NCBI GenBank assembly: GCA_030043855.1
Contig: JASHWW010000005.1
Coordinates: 13,918-77,917, forward strand
Reading direction: 5' to 3'
DNA: 64,000 bases
DNA from: Thermoplasmata archaeon
GTDB taxonomy: Archaea; Thermoplasmatota; Thermoplasmata; Lutacidiplasmatales; UBA184
Position 1 is the stretch's first letter, and every line of letters begins with the position of its first letter. Positions 9,103 to 17,241 of this stretch are shown piece by piece. The translations under genes and the position numbers were made by a program. Under the pieces are notes generated by a model. The model saw nothing but the letters and a program-made list of their open reading frames with translations, ran no database searches and had not been told where the DNA came from.

Positions 9103-9579
9103 ATGATCCAGGCGACGGCCCGGGTTCTCAAGAACGAGATCGAGATCCACGTCGGGGGCGAGCTGTGGACCGCCCGACCCGTGGAGGCGACGCAGGAGGG
9201 CCTCGGGCGTCGCATCGCGGCGCTGTTCTCCACCGATTACCACGTACTGCGGCCGGCGCCTCCGGACGAGGTGTACGCCACGGTTTCGTACCGTGCGAAA
9301 GCGGACGAGATCCGGATCCAGGCCGGCGAGGATCACTGGCGCACGCAGTCCTCGGCCTTCGGCCCGATGCTCGTGGAGTACGGGGGGATCCGGTACACCA
9401 TCAACGAACGCTTGACCGGACGATTCGCGATCCTGAACGGGACCCAGCCGGTCGCGCTGGGGCAGCTCGGGTTCCGCTCGTGCGCGATCCGGGACTACCC
9501 GCCGGAGCTCGAGATCTTCTTGGGGCTCCTGTCGCTCGGGTACGTGATCCGGACGCTCACCTGGGAGATGTTCGGCTGA
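9103..9579 (+). CDS. Small beta-rich cytoplasmic protein, possibly LURP-one/tubby-C-like
   Basis: 158 residues with alternating hydrophobic strands: an exposed N-terminal beta stretch, a central 'GPMLVEYGGIRYTINERLTG' segment and a hydrophobic C-terminal helix (about 135-155). The strand order and buried C-terminal helix resemble LURP-one-related or tubby C-terminal-like folds, but no diagnostic motif is present and the assignment is weak. The ATG at 9103 was chosen because it lies about 30 nt from the shared TATA-like element. The gene converges on the MFS gene with a 9-nt gap. Confidence 0.55.
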   Translation: MIQATARVLKNEIEIHVGGELWTARPVEATQEGLGRRIAALFSTDYHVLRPAPPDEVYATVSYRAKADEIRIQAGEDHWRTQSSAFGPMLVEYGGIRYTINERLTGRFAILNGTQPVALGQLGFRSCAIRDYPPELEIFLGLLSLGYVIRTLTWEMFG

Positions 9580-9588
9580 GACCGACGC

Positions 9589-11001
9589 TCATCGGGCCGT
9601 GGGCGGCCCGCGAGGGGGGCGCGGCACCGTCGCGCGGGTGCCCCGATGCAGGAGGTGGCGGTGCGACGCCGTGTGCGGGAGCTGGAAGACGTGGTACGGG
9701 ATCGGCAGGAGGAGCGCCCCGCCCGCCACCACGGTGAGCGCGGCGACGGAATACGCGAAGTGCACCCCGTAGGTCGCGTACATCCATCCCCCCAGGAGCG
9801 TGCCGAGCAGACCGCCGGCCCCGGCGACCGCGTTGTAGAGGCCGAGCGCCCGCCCCCGGGCCGAGCGGCCCACCAGGCGGACGAGGAAGAGGGTGCTCGC
9901 GGTGCTGATGAACGCCCAGGTGACGCCGAGGAGCGCGTTCAGGAGCGTGAGCCACAGGAGCAGCGCCGGAGAGCCGAGGCCGAGGAGCACGTAGACGGGC
10001 CCCCACAGGAACAGCACCATCAGGAGGACGCGGCCGGTGAGCGAACCGAGGAAGACGTTCTTGGGCGAGTGGTTGTCGACCGCCTTCCCTGAGTGGAAGA
10101 AGAGCGCGGTCGAGGCCGCCGCCGAGCCGAGGTAGACGACGAATACGCCCGCGTCCGTGAAGCGGGCGCTCTGCCAGAGGAAGACCGGGAACGGTCCGTA
10201 GAAGATGTCGAACCCGACGCTCATCACCCCGAGCGCAGCGAGGAAGAGGTACTCCTTGCCGGGCAGTTTGTCCTTCGACGGCCGGGTCAGGTCGAGGATC
10301 GACACCACGCGGAGGCGGAAGGTACGGATCCGCTCCACGACGCCGCGGTGCAGGTGGACCAGGTCGGAGACCGACCGCCGCTCGACGCGCGTCGTCGGTT
10401 CCTCGATCCACGCCCAGGCGACGAGGGCCGAGACGAGAGCGAGCGCGCCCGAGACGAGCAGGAGCGCGGTCATCGCGCCGATCATCGGCTGGCTGCGGCC
10501 AATCACGAACAGCCAGACGAACCCGATCGCGAGACCGACCGTCGTCCCGAGGCCGGAGATTAGGCCGAACAACCCGATGTCGGTCGGCCACCACCGCTTG
10601 TGCCGCGTCTCGAGCAGCAGCATCGTGCCGATCGGGGCGCTGGCGGCCGAGGCGAGTCCCTCGACCACGTTGAGCCAGAAGTAGGTGACCAGCGAGTGGG
10701 CGAGCGCGATCAGGATGATCGAGACGCCGGTGGCGAGGAACGAGCCGACGAGGAAGTACTTCCGGTGGGCGATCCGGTCCGAAAGGTTCCCCCAGAGGAT
10801 CGTGAAGGGAACCTGGCTCATCGCGCTCGCCGCGATGATGATGGTGACCGCGAACGCGCTCGCGCCGAAGTGCTGCAGCGCGAGCAGGGGGATCAGCGGG
10901 GTCGCGATCCCGTCGGAGATCGCGAGCGGCAGATAGGCGAAGAACCAGAGGTCGCTGCTGGACGGCCGGAGCACCGTGGGGGTCTTGATGTCGATCGACA
11001 C
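9589..11001 (-). CDS. Major facilitator superfamily transporter
   Basis: 470 residues with about 12 hydrophobic segments in two bundles. The loop after the second helix reads GNLSDRIAHRK, a good match to the MFS motif A (GxLaDRxGrRk). A long cytoplasmic loop rich in Arg/Glu separates the bundles. Substrate is unknown; drug or sugar export are possibilities. A TTTATCC element at about 11045-11052 on the minus strand could be its promoter. The gene stands alone between convergent and unrelated neighbours. Confidence 0.85.
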   Translation of the reverse strand: MSIDIKTPTVLRPSSSDLWFFAYLPLAISDGIATPLIPLLALQHFGASAFAVTIIIAASAMSQVPFTILWGNLSDRIAHRKYFLVGSFLATGVSIILIALAHSLVTYFWLNVVEGLASAASAPIGTMLLLETRHKRWWPTDIGLFGLISGLGTTVGLAIGFVWLFVIGRSQPMIGAMTALLLVSGALALVSALVAWAWIEEPTTRVERRSVSDLVHLHRGVVERIRTFRLRVVSILDLTRPSKDKLPGKEYLFLAALGVMSVGFDIFYGPFPVFLWQSARFTDAGVFVVYLGSAAASTALFFHSGKAVDNHSPKNVFLGSLTGRVLLMVLFLWGPVYVLLGLGSPALLLWLTLLNALLGVTWAFISTASTLFLVRLVGRSARGRALGLYNAVAGAGGLLGTLLGGWMYATYGVHFAYSVAALTVVAGGALLLPIPYHVFQLPHTASHRHLLHRGTRATVPRPPRGPPTAR

Positions 11002-11102
11002 GGACCCCGACCCCGGTGTCTAGCTCGGAGCCGGGGGGCGGGGGATAAAGAATCGGTTCTTGGGGAAACGGAACGGCCCGGATCGGCGTCCGAACGACGC
11101 GG

Positions 11103-11681
11103 TTACGCCGCCGGGACCTTCAGCTCCGCCAGGAGCTCTCGATGCTCCGCGTCGGAGATCCACTCGACCTTGAGATAGTCCCGGAGGAACGTGTCGGGCA
11201 CGTCCATCGCGCGCGCCTCCTCCACGACGAAGCGGTACGCTTCGACCTCCGTCCACCGCTTCACGTAGCTCACGCCCGGCTCCCACAGGTTCGCCCCGCC
11301 CTGGCGCTGGAGGACGTGGCAGAGCTCGTGGTAGATGTCCATGAACAGCATCAGCTCCGGGCTCTCGCGCAGGTGTCCCATTCCGACGACGATGCAGTCG
11401 GAGGCGGAGACGACCGGCTTCCAGCCGCGGCTGCGGGCGAACCGGGGCACCTCGTGCGGCGCGACGTACATCCACATGTCCTGGTCGACGACCTGGACGC
11501 ACGTCTCGTCGAACAGCTTGGTCCGTTGCTTCGCGTCGGTCACGAGCCGTCGCGCCGGCGGCAACCCGTCGAGGCCCGGGAAGACGGCGAGGAGGGGATG
11601 CCGCCCCGGAGGGATCTCCCGCTGGACCCGGAATCCCGGAGGCACCGGCAGGGGAGCCGTCCGCTTTGGAGCGCGAGGCAT
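11103..11681 (-). CDS. ImmA/IrrE-like zincin metallopeptidase
   Basis: 192 residues. HELCH (118-122) is a HExxH zinc site inside a hydrophobic helix (MDIYHELCHVLQ), and a downstream glutamate in 'TEVEAYRFVVEEA' (about 145-157) is the likely third ligand, as in IrrE-type proteins where 'EAEANRFA' follows HExxH. In that family the protease usually cleaves a paired HTH repressor, but no XRE partner adjoins it here; the nearest is the HTH-CBS protein 1.5 kb away. The ATG at 11681 lies about 25 nt from a TATA-like run, suggesting a leaderless mRNA. Confidence 0.65.
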   Translation of the reverse strand: MPRAPKRTAPLPVPPGFRVQREIPPGRHPLLAVFPGLDGLPPARRLVTDAKQRTKLFDETCVQVVDQDMWMYVAPHEVPRFARSRGWKPVVSASDCIVVGMGHLRESPELMLFMDIYHELCHVLQRQGGANLWEPGVSYVKRWTEVEAYRFVVEEARAMDVPDTFLRDYLKVEWISDAEHRELLAELKVPAA

Positions 11682-11703
11682 CGGACCCCGCGAACCCCGA
11701 CCC

Positions 11704-11713
11704 GAGATAAAGG
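11704..11713 (-). promoter_or_regulatory. TATA-like element of the zincin gene
   Basis: GAGATAAAGG (minus strand CCTTTATCTC) is centred about 27 nt upstream of the ATG at 11681. Confidence 0.45.
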
Positions 11714-11770
11714 GACCCGGTGGCGAAGGAGGCGCGAAGCGCTTTCTCGCTCGCGCCCCTCGGTCGAGAC

Positions 11771-12724
11771 GTGCCCGCACGGGCCCGAACGCTCACGTCG
11801 GTCCCGGGGCTCCGCGTGGGCCACGCCGAGACGGCCGACGGTAGCTCCGGCGTCACGGTGGTCCGGTTCGATCAGCCCACGGCGACCGTCGTCGACGTCC
11901 GGGGTGGTGCCTCGGCCACGTACGACACCGCCTCGCTCGCCGTCGACGCGACCTTCGGCCGCCGGTGGGCGATCTTCTTCTCCGGGGGCAGCCTCTTCGG
12001 GCTGGACGCGGCCCGGGGGATCCGCACCCGCATCCTGGAGGAGGGGGGCGGACACCGGGCGTTCCGCAACCCGACCCCGATCGCCCCCGTATCCGGCGCG
12101 GCCCTGTTCGACCTACCGGCCCGGCGGGGTCCGCTCCCGGAGTATCTCTCGCTCGGCTACGCCGCCGCGGAGGGGGCCAGCCGAGCGATCGTCCCCTTCG
12201 GACGACGCGGGGCGGGAGCCGGCGCCCTCGTCGGAAAGTATCTGGGCCGCGACCGGGCGATGCGCGGTGGGGTCGGCAGCGCGGCCGCCCGGGTCGGCGG
12301 TGGAACGGTCGGAGTTCTCGTGGCCGTCAACGCGGTGGGGGCGATCCGCGATCCGACCGACGGCCGCTGGGTCGCCGGCGCCCGGGGCCCTCGGGGTCGC
12401 GTCGTGCCGCCCGATCGACCGTTCCGTCGCCCCGAACGTACGACCGGCACGACGCTCACCCTGGTCGCGACCGACCTGGCGCTCGACCGACCCGCCCTCG
12501 CCCGGGTCGCGGCGATCGGGCACGCCGGCGTCGGCCGGGCAGTGGTTCCCTACCAGAGTTCGACCGACGGGGACATCGTCTTCGCGGCTACCACCGACCG
12601 GACGACTCCTCGTACGGCGATGGACCGCCCGGGCGCGGCAGCGGACCTCGTAGGCACCTGTGCGGCCGACCTCGCCGTGGCGGCGATCCTCGGGGCCGTC
12701 CGTTCGTCGAACCGACTCGGGTGA
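11771..12724 (+). CDS. P1-family (DmpA/peptidase S58) self-processing N-terminal nucleophile hydrolase
   Basis: Aminopeptidase/esterase family in which the precursor cleaves itself before a catalytic Ser. Signatures seen: 'VPGLRVGH' at the N-terminus, the GAGAGALVGKYLG loop, and GGVGSA with the probable nucleophile Ser. Length is 317 residues from the GTG at 11771. A GTG at 11720 is also open but would add a 17-residue extension not usual for the family, which begins about eight residues before the GxRVGH motif. Natural substrate is unknown. Diverges from the zincin gene and converges on the VOC gene with a 9-nt gap. Confidence 0.85.
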   Translation: MPARARTLTSVPGLRVGHAETADGSSGVTVVRFDQPTATVVDVRGGASATYDTASLAVDATFGRRWAIFFSGGSLFGLDAARGIRTRILEEGGGHRAFRNPTPIAPVSGAALFDLPARRGPLPEYLSLGYAAAEGASRAIVPFGRRGAGAGALVGKYLGRDRAMRGGVGSAAARVGGGTVGVLVAVNAVGAIRDPTDGRWVAGARGPRGRVVPPDRPFRRPERTTGTTLTLVATDLALDRPALARVAAIGHAGVGRAVVPYQSSTDGDIVFAATTDRTTPRTAMDRPGAAADLVGTCAADLAVAAILGAVRSSNRLG

Positions 12725-12733
12725 TCCGCGGGA

Positions 12734-13168
12734 TCACTCGGTCCGCCCGAACCACCAGTCGGAGCGGGTCCCGGGCCAGTTCACGTCGATCACGTCGAAT
12801 GGGTTGCCATCGGGGTCCGTCAGGGTGACGAAGTCGTGGCCGGGTTGGGGCGGTCGGACGACCTTCGCGCCGAGAGCGACCAGGCGCTCGACCTCGCGCA
12901 ACGGATCGGTCGCATACAGGTCCAGGTGGAACCGGTAGTCGTTCAGCGGCAACTCGGACGTCCGGCTGAGATTGAGGTTCGGACCGGCGCCCTTCGGGTC
13001 CTTCAGGATCACCCCGTCCGGCCCGGGCGGGTCCCGCGGGACGTAGTGCAGGGCCTCGGACCAGAAGGCGATCATCTCCGCGACGTGCGTGCAGTCGACC
13101 ACGATCGACCCGACCCAGATCCGGGCCGGAGGGTGCGCGGCGGGTGGGTCCGACGTCGGGGCGACCAT
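12734..13168 (-). CDS. VOC-superfamily (glyoxalase/dioxygenase fold) protein
   Basis: 144 residues with two beta-alpha-beta-beta-beta modules. The first starts 'VGSIVVDCTHVAEMIAFWSEAL', the second holds 'FHLDLYATD' and ends 'VTLTDPDGNPFDVI', the usual VOC C-terminal signature with its metal-binding acid. Candidate metal ligands are the His in FHLD and the Asp/Glu pair at the ends. Function within the superfamily (lyase, resistance or isomerase) cannot be inferred. It precedes the HTH-CBS gene in the other direction along the same strand, 46 nt away. Confidence 0.8.
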   Translation of the reverse strand: MVAPTSDPPAAHPPARIWVGSIVVDCTHVAEMIAFWSEALHYVPRDPPGPDGVILKDPKGAGPNLNLSRTSELPLNDYRFHLDLYATDPLREVERLVALGAKVVRPPQPGHDFVTLTDPDGNPFDVIDVNWPGTRSDWWFGRTE

Positions 13169-13214
13169 GGGAGCGGCAGAGGTCGTCGGGGGATGACGGT
13201 GTGCCCCGAGGGGG

Positions 13215-13793
13215 TCAGGTCTCGGCCGGGCGGCGGAGCGCGGTCCCGCGTAGGCCCCGGATCAGGTCCGCCTTCGTGGCGATCCCGACGAGCGCCCCTT
13301 GCTCCGCTACGACCACGGCCGGATACCGGGCGAGCAGCTCCGTCAGCAGGTCCGCGGGGAACCCCGGGTCGACGATCGGGTACGCGGTCTCGAGGACGTC
13401 CCGCACCCGGCGCTTGCGCCCGGAGGCCTCCGCCAGCGCGCGCAGCAGCGCTCCTTCGGAGAGCGAACCGACCAGACGACCGTCGTCGACCACGGGGAGC
13501 TGCGAAAAGCCGCCCCCCTCCATCCGCTGCGCCGCCACGGCGAGCGGCGCCGACGACTCGACCGAGACGAGGTTGCGGGTCATCAGCTCGCGCACGGTCA
13601 GACGGGGGGTCGCGAGTCCTTCGCGACCCTCCAGGTAGGTGACGATCCGCTGGACCAGGTCGTACGAGGGGCGGATCTGGCCCCGCTCGATCCGGGACAG
13701 GGTGGCGTCGCTGCGTCCGACCGCCCGCGCGAGCTCGCCGAGGGAGATGCCCAGGGCGATCCGACGGCGTCGGAGCTCCGTGAGGGTGTCCAC
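13215..13793 (-). CDS. HTH-CBS transcriptional regulator (COG3620 type)
   Basis: 192 residues: an XRE-type helix-turn-helix (about 1-55, 'ISLGELARAVGRSDATLSRIERGQIRPSY') followed by two CBS domains (about 65-185, 'VRELMTRNLVSVESSAPL' and 'VRDVLETAYPIVDPGF'). CBS pairs bind adenine nucleotides, so this is probably a ligand-responsive repressor or activator. The architecture is common in archaea. GTG at 13793 lies about 24 nt below a GATAATCT element, suggesting a leaderless transcript. Target genes are unknown; the divergent zinc-type small gene is a candidate. Confidence 0.85.
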   Translation of the reverse strand: MDTLTELRRRRIALGISLGELARAVGRSDATLSRIERGQIRPSYDLVQRIVTYLEGREGLATPRLTVRELMTRNLVSVESSAPLAVAAQRMEGGGFSQLPVVDDGRLVGSLSEGALLRALAEASGRKRRVRDVLETAYPIVDPGFPADLLTELLARYPAVVVAEQGALVGIATKADLIRGLRGTALRRPAET

Positions 13794-13812
13794 GGGTCGG
13801 AAGGTCCGCGCA

Positions 13813-13820
13813 AGATTATC
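13813..13820 (-). promoter_or_regulatory. TATA-like element of the HTH-CBS gene
   Basis: Minus-strand GATAATCT sits 20-27 nt upstream of the GTG at 13793. It is the only AT-rich run in this direction within a GC-rich divergent spacer. Confidence 0.5.
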
Positions 13821-13892
13821 TCGGTTTGCCGGCGGACCGCGCCGGCCCCGAAAGGTATAGGACGGCGGGTTGAGTACTGCTTCGCAACGCCG

Positions 13893-14153
13893 ATGGACGC
13901 CCCTCCCCGTCGGATCGAATGGATCTCGCCACCGCCGGAGATCTGCTCGCTCTGCAAAGAGCCGCTCGGCGACCCGGCCGAGACGAGCTCCTGGAACGGG
14001 AACCCCGCGCACCGCGACTGCGTTCGGATCCACCTCCTGCAGCGGGATCCGGCGTTCCACGAGTCGGGCGAGTCGGAGGAACCGACCGACGATTTCGGCG
14101 ACTCGATCGACGGAGTGCTCTCGCGGGACGACGACGAAGCCGACCTCGAGTGA
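13893..14153 (+). CDS. Small Cys/His protein, probable zinc-binding
   Basis: 86 residues. CSLCKEPL followed 20 residues later by HRDC gives a C-x2-C...H-x2-C treble-clef or LIM-like half site. The C-terminal 40 residues are highly acidic (Asp/Glu-rich). No family is recognised. The ATG at 13893 was chosen over longer upstream frames because those overlap the divergent regulator. GAAAGGTATAGG at about 13850-13861 is a possible promoter. Confidence 0.6.
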   Translation: MDAPPRRIEWISPPPEICSLCKEPLGDPAETSSWNGNPAHRDCVRIHLLQRDPAFHESGESEEPTDDFGDSIDGVLSRDDDEADLE

Positions 14154-14207
14154 CGCGCGGTTATCCGCCGTCCCCCCGCCCCGGTGTCGCGTCCGCGGCT
14201 TCGCAAC

Positions 14208-14218
14208 GCATAAAAAGG
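14208..14218 (+). promoter_or_regulatory. TATA box of the radical SAM gene
   Basis: GCATAAAAAGG stands out in the 110-nt spacer. With a start point about 25 nt below, it leaves a short leader carrying the Shine-Dalgarno sequence GAGGTGA (14244-14250) before the ATG at 14264. That sequence supports ATG 14264 over the GTG at 14252. Confidence 0.6.
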
Positions 14219-14263
14219 CGGGGTTCGTGGACTCGACCGCCCTGAGGTGAGGTGGGGTACCCC

Positions 14264-15856
14264 ATGCCGGAAGTCGTCATCACCTGCGATTGGACGATGA
14301 TGAGCAACCACCACGGGAAGGAATTCCTGGGGTTCGGGACGACGACGCCGGCCTACGTCTTCCCGGAGACCGTCTACCAGCGCCTCTTCTACCCGGAGAT
14401 GCCGGTCGACGAGCACGGCTACCCCGTCCAGGCCCCGTACGGGATGCGGAAGATCGAGGCGGCCCTCATCGACGGCGGCTTCGACGCCCGGATCGTCCAC
14501 CCCGGCCACCTGAGCAAGTACATGCCCGGGGAGGCGAAGGTCCTCCTGATCTCGGGCCACGACTACTTCGGCCTCAACCCGCCGAGCTCCACGTTCGGCG
14601 GCGTCATGAAGCGCGAGCCGCTGAATTCGGTGAACTTCAAGCGGATGCTCACCCAGCCCGCCGTCGTCGAAGCCCGCAAGCGGGGCCTCAAGATCATCGC
14701 GGGGGGGCCGTGCGCGTGGCAACTGTCGCCCGCCACCCGCCAGAAGCTCCCGTTCGTCCAGGAGTTCCTCGACTCGTTCGGCGGCGTCGACACCGTCGTG
14801 GAGGGGGAGAGCGACCTGTTCGTCCGCGACATCGTCGCGAAGGCGCTCCGGGACGAGTTCCTCCCGCCGCACGTCGTCCTCGCCGCGAAGGAGGCGCCGA
14901 AGGTCGAGCAGATCTCGTCGATCAAGTTCCCCAGCGTCAATGGCCTGATCGAGATCGGGCGCGGGTGCTGCCGCGGCTGCTCGTTCTGCTCGGTGACGAC
15001 CCGCCCGACCCGCTGGTACCCCCTCGACAAGGTCGAGGAGGAGCTGAAGGTCAACGCGAAGCTCGGGATCCGCAAGGGGATCCTGCACTCCGACGACGTG
15101 TTCTTCTACGGCAGCCCGAACGTGATGCCGCACGAGGAGAAGCTGATCCCCCTCCTCCAGCTCGCCAAGCGGTACTACCAGCAGGTCGGATGGAGCCACG
15201 TGGCCGTCGCGTCGTTGATGACGAAGCCGAAGCTCCTCTCGAAGTGCGCCGAGGTCCTGATCGACGACAACCAGAGCTGGTGGGGCGTCGAGGTCGGTGT
15301 CGAGACGGGATCTCCGCGGATGATCACCGCCGCGATGCCGGGGAAGGTCGCCCCGTTCAAGGCGTCGCAGTGGCCCGAGCTCGTCGTCCAGGCGGCTGGG
15401 CTGATGAACGACAACCACGTCTATCCGGCGTGCACGTTCATTGTCGGCCTCCCGCAGGAGACGGAGGACGACGTCCAGCGGACGATCGACCTGATCGACG
15501 ACCTCTGGGACTTCAAGGCGATCCTCGTCCCGATGTTCTTCGTTCCGCTCGGGCACCTGAAGAGCCGCGACTGGTTCCGGCGCGACCGCCTCTCCCCGCT
15601 CCAGGAGGAGCTGCTGAAGCGCGCGCTGTCGCACGGGCTCCGGCAGTCGAAGGTGATGCTGAACGACTTCTTCGACTGGGAGGGGTCGCACACGCGGCTC
15701 TACCGCGGCGCCTTCCGCAGCTTCATCGGGTTCCTCGACGTGATCGCGAAGATGCACGGGCTGACGAGCGAGCCGCACCGGCCCGGCCGCGCGATCGTCG
15801 ACCCGAACCGGTCGCCGGACCACCTGCCGGTGCCGACGATCCCGGTCCGCGAGTGA
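14264..15856 (+). CDS. B12-binding-type radical SAM protein; candidate GDGT ring synthase
   Basis: 530 residues. The N-terminal half looks like a B12-binding Rossmann-type domain ending with 'IIAGGPCAWQLSP' and a 'VVEGE' segment. The radical SAM core follows, with CCRGCSFC giving the CxxxCxxC cluster ligands, then a 'GVEVGVETGSPRMI' strand and 'FIVGLPQETEDDV'. This architecture matches an archaeal family of B12-type radical SAM enzymes that I believe includes the GDGT ring synthases (Grs), which make cyclopentane rings in tetraether lipids. Assignment to Grs is inference. The gene stands alone with its own promoter. Methyl transfer to an unactivated carbon is the alternative role. Confidence 0.75.
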   Translation: MPEVVITCDWTMMSNHHGKEFLGFGTTTPAYVFPETVYQRLFYPEMPVDEHGYPVQAPYGMRKIEAALIDGGFDARIVHPGHLSKYMPGEAKVLLISGHDYFGLNPPSSTFGGVMKREPLNSVNFKRMLTQPAVVEARKRGLKIIAGGPCAWQLSPATRQKLPFVQEFLDSFGGVDTVVEGESDLFVRDIVAKALRDEFLPPHVVLAAKEAPKVEQISSIKFPSVNGLIEIGRGCCRGCSFCSVTTRPTRWYPLDKVEEELKVNAKLGIRKGILHSDDVFFYGSPNVMPHEEKLIPLLQLAKRYYQQVGWSHVAVASLMTKPKLLSKCAEVLIDDNQSWWGVEVGVETGSPRMITAAMPGKVAPFKASQWPELVVQAAGLMNDNHVYPACTFIVGLPQETEDDVQRTIDLIDDLWDFKAILVPMFFVPLGHLKSRDWFRRDRLSPLQEELLKRALSHGLRQSKVMLNDFFDWEGSHTRLYRGAFRSFIGFLDVIAKMHGLTSEPHRPGRAIVDPNRSPDHLPVPTIPVRE

Positions 15857-15866
15857 GCCGCTCGGG

Positions 15867-16394
15867 CTACTCCTGATCCGCCGGGAGTGCCGGTCGCCCG
15901 GCCCGATGCACCGGTCGGGGACGGTACTCGGCGATCGGACCGTCGTCGTCGGCGCCTCCATGGCCCTCGACCACCGAGAGGCTCCGTTCCTGCGCGTTGC
16001 CGTCGTACGCCCGCCACGACCCGGGCCCGAACGGGGCGCCGAGGATCACGTGGCGGCTCCCCCAGTTCCGGAACAGCTGCTGGTCCGCTTCGGACGGGTG
16101 GAGCGCGCCCGACGGATGGGAGTGGACCGTCCCGACCACCGACAGGTCGGCCGGCAGCATGTAGAGGCGGAAGTTGGCGTGGCGTCGGCCGGCGGTCGTC
16201 CCCGGCAGCAGCAGCAGCTCGCCGATGACCCCGGGCGGGTCGGCCCGGAGCACCCCGCCGAACTCGTTCGGATACGCCGAGCGCGCGCTCGCGAGCGCGC
16301 TCGAAAGGACGCGCCGCGAGATCGCGGTCGCGGGCGCCCCCAGGCGCGGGGCGTCGTCGGCCCGCCTACGCTGCGGGCGGAAGATCGGCGCCAC
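15867..16394 (-). CDS. JAMM/MPN+ metalloprotease, possible desampylase
   Basis: 175 residues with the complete JAMM signature: E44 in 'YPNEFGGVL', then H91-S-H93-P-S-G, H99, and D104 in 'HPSEAD'. Archaeal stand-alone JAMM enzymes release ubiquitin-like SAMP modifiers; others process cysteine or molybdopterin carrier proteins. No ubiquitin-like gene is in the window. The C-terminal 45 residues are low-complexity. The GTG start overlaps the 3' end of NAD kinase by 29 nt, so it is the third gene of a compact minus-strand operon. Confidence 0.8.
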   Translation of the reverse strand: MAPIFRPQRRRADDAPRLGAPATAISRRVLSSALASARSAYPNEFGGVLRADPPGVIGELLLLPGTTAGRRHANFRLYMLPADLSVVGTVHSHPSGALHPSEADQQLFRNWGSRHVILGAPFGPGSWRAYDGNAQERSLSVVEGHGGADDDGPIAEYRPRPVHRAGRPALPADQE

Positions 16395-17241
16395 GGCGGT
16401 CCGACCCGGCCTCCTCGCTCCAGGGAAGGATCCCCTTCCCGCGGAGCCGCTCGAAGTACTGGGAGCCGAACCGGACCAGGGTCGCCCGGCGGGGCGAGCG
16501 GTAGAGGGTGACCTCTCCGTCGCGCCGGAGGGGGATCTCCTCCTGGCCGTCGAGGATCACGACCGCTCCGGGGTCGGCGTCGAGCGGACGCAGGCGGATC
16601 GTGTGGAGCGGGTCGACGACGATTGCCCGGGCCTGGACGCGGAACGGCGCGATCGCGGTGACGACGATCGCCTCGAGCGACGGGTCGACGATCGGGCCCA
16701 GCGAACTGAGCGAGTACGCGGTCGAACCGGTCGGGGTGGCGACGATCACCCCGTCGGCGCGGATCTCCCCCACCACGTGGCGGTCGACCGCGATCTCGAA
16801 CAGTCCCATCTTGCCCACCGCGGCGGAGTGGACGACGAACTCGTTCGTCACGTCGGCGGTCGGGTGCCCGTCGACCTCGGCGGCGAGCTTCATCCGCTCC
16901 TCGAGCGAATACCGCCCCGAGAGGAGCCGCTCGAGGGCCCCGTCCACGTCGTCGGGAGCGCCCTTCCCGACCCCGGCGAGGACCCCCACCGTCCCGGCGT
17001 TGATCGGGAGGAGGGGCGCCTCCGAGCGCCGGAGCGTGTAGAGGAACGTCCCGTCGCCGCCGATCGCGATCAGCACGTCGGGGCGCAGCTCGCCGAGCGG
17101 CCGGTGGGGCCGGTCCGGGGCGAGCGCGTTCACCTCCGTGCTGAGCTCGACCTCCGCCCGGTCGCCGATCCGCTCGAGCACGTGCGCGGCGAGGCGCAGC
17201 GCCTCGGGCTTGCCGGGATTCGCGGTCAGGCCGAGCTTCAC
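16366..17241 (-). CDS. nadK: NAD kinase
   Basis: Phosphorylates NAD to NADP. The signature GGDGT is at 61-65, the NAGTVGVL strand follows, and the second substrate loop TPTGSTAYS is at about 169-177. The length of 291 residues is typical. Its GTG start shares a GTGA 4-nt overlap with the stop of the upstream IMPase-family gene, which points to translational coupling. In Methanocaldococcus jannaschii these two activities are fused in one NAD kinase/NADP phosphatase polypeptide (MJ0917), so the pair here is the unfused equivalent. Confidence 0.93.
   Translation of the reverse strand: MKLGLTANPGKPEALRLAAHVLERIGDRAEVELSTEVNALAPDRPHRPLGELRPDVLIAIGGDGTFLYTLRRSEAPLLPINAGTVGVLAGVGKGAPDDVDGALERLLSGRYSLEERMKLAAEVDGHPTADVTNEFVVHSAAVGKMGLFEIAVDRHVVGEIRADGVIVATPTGSTAYSLSSLGPIVDPSLEAIVVTAIAPFRVQARAIVVDPLHTIRLRPLDADPGAVVILDGQEEIPLRRDGEVTLYRSPRRATLVRFGSQYFERLRGKGILPWSEEAGSDRRGADLPPAA

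Noticed and set aside
13598..15961. A 787-codon minus-strand frame over the radical SAM gene
   Set aside because: Composition is typical of an antisense shadow (runs of Arg, Val, Leu, Glu) with no motif, and it crosses two supported genes.
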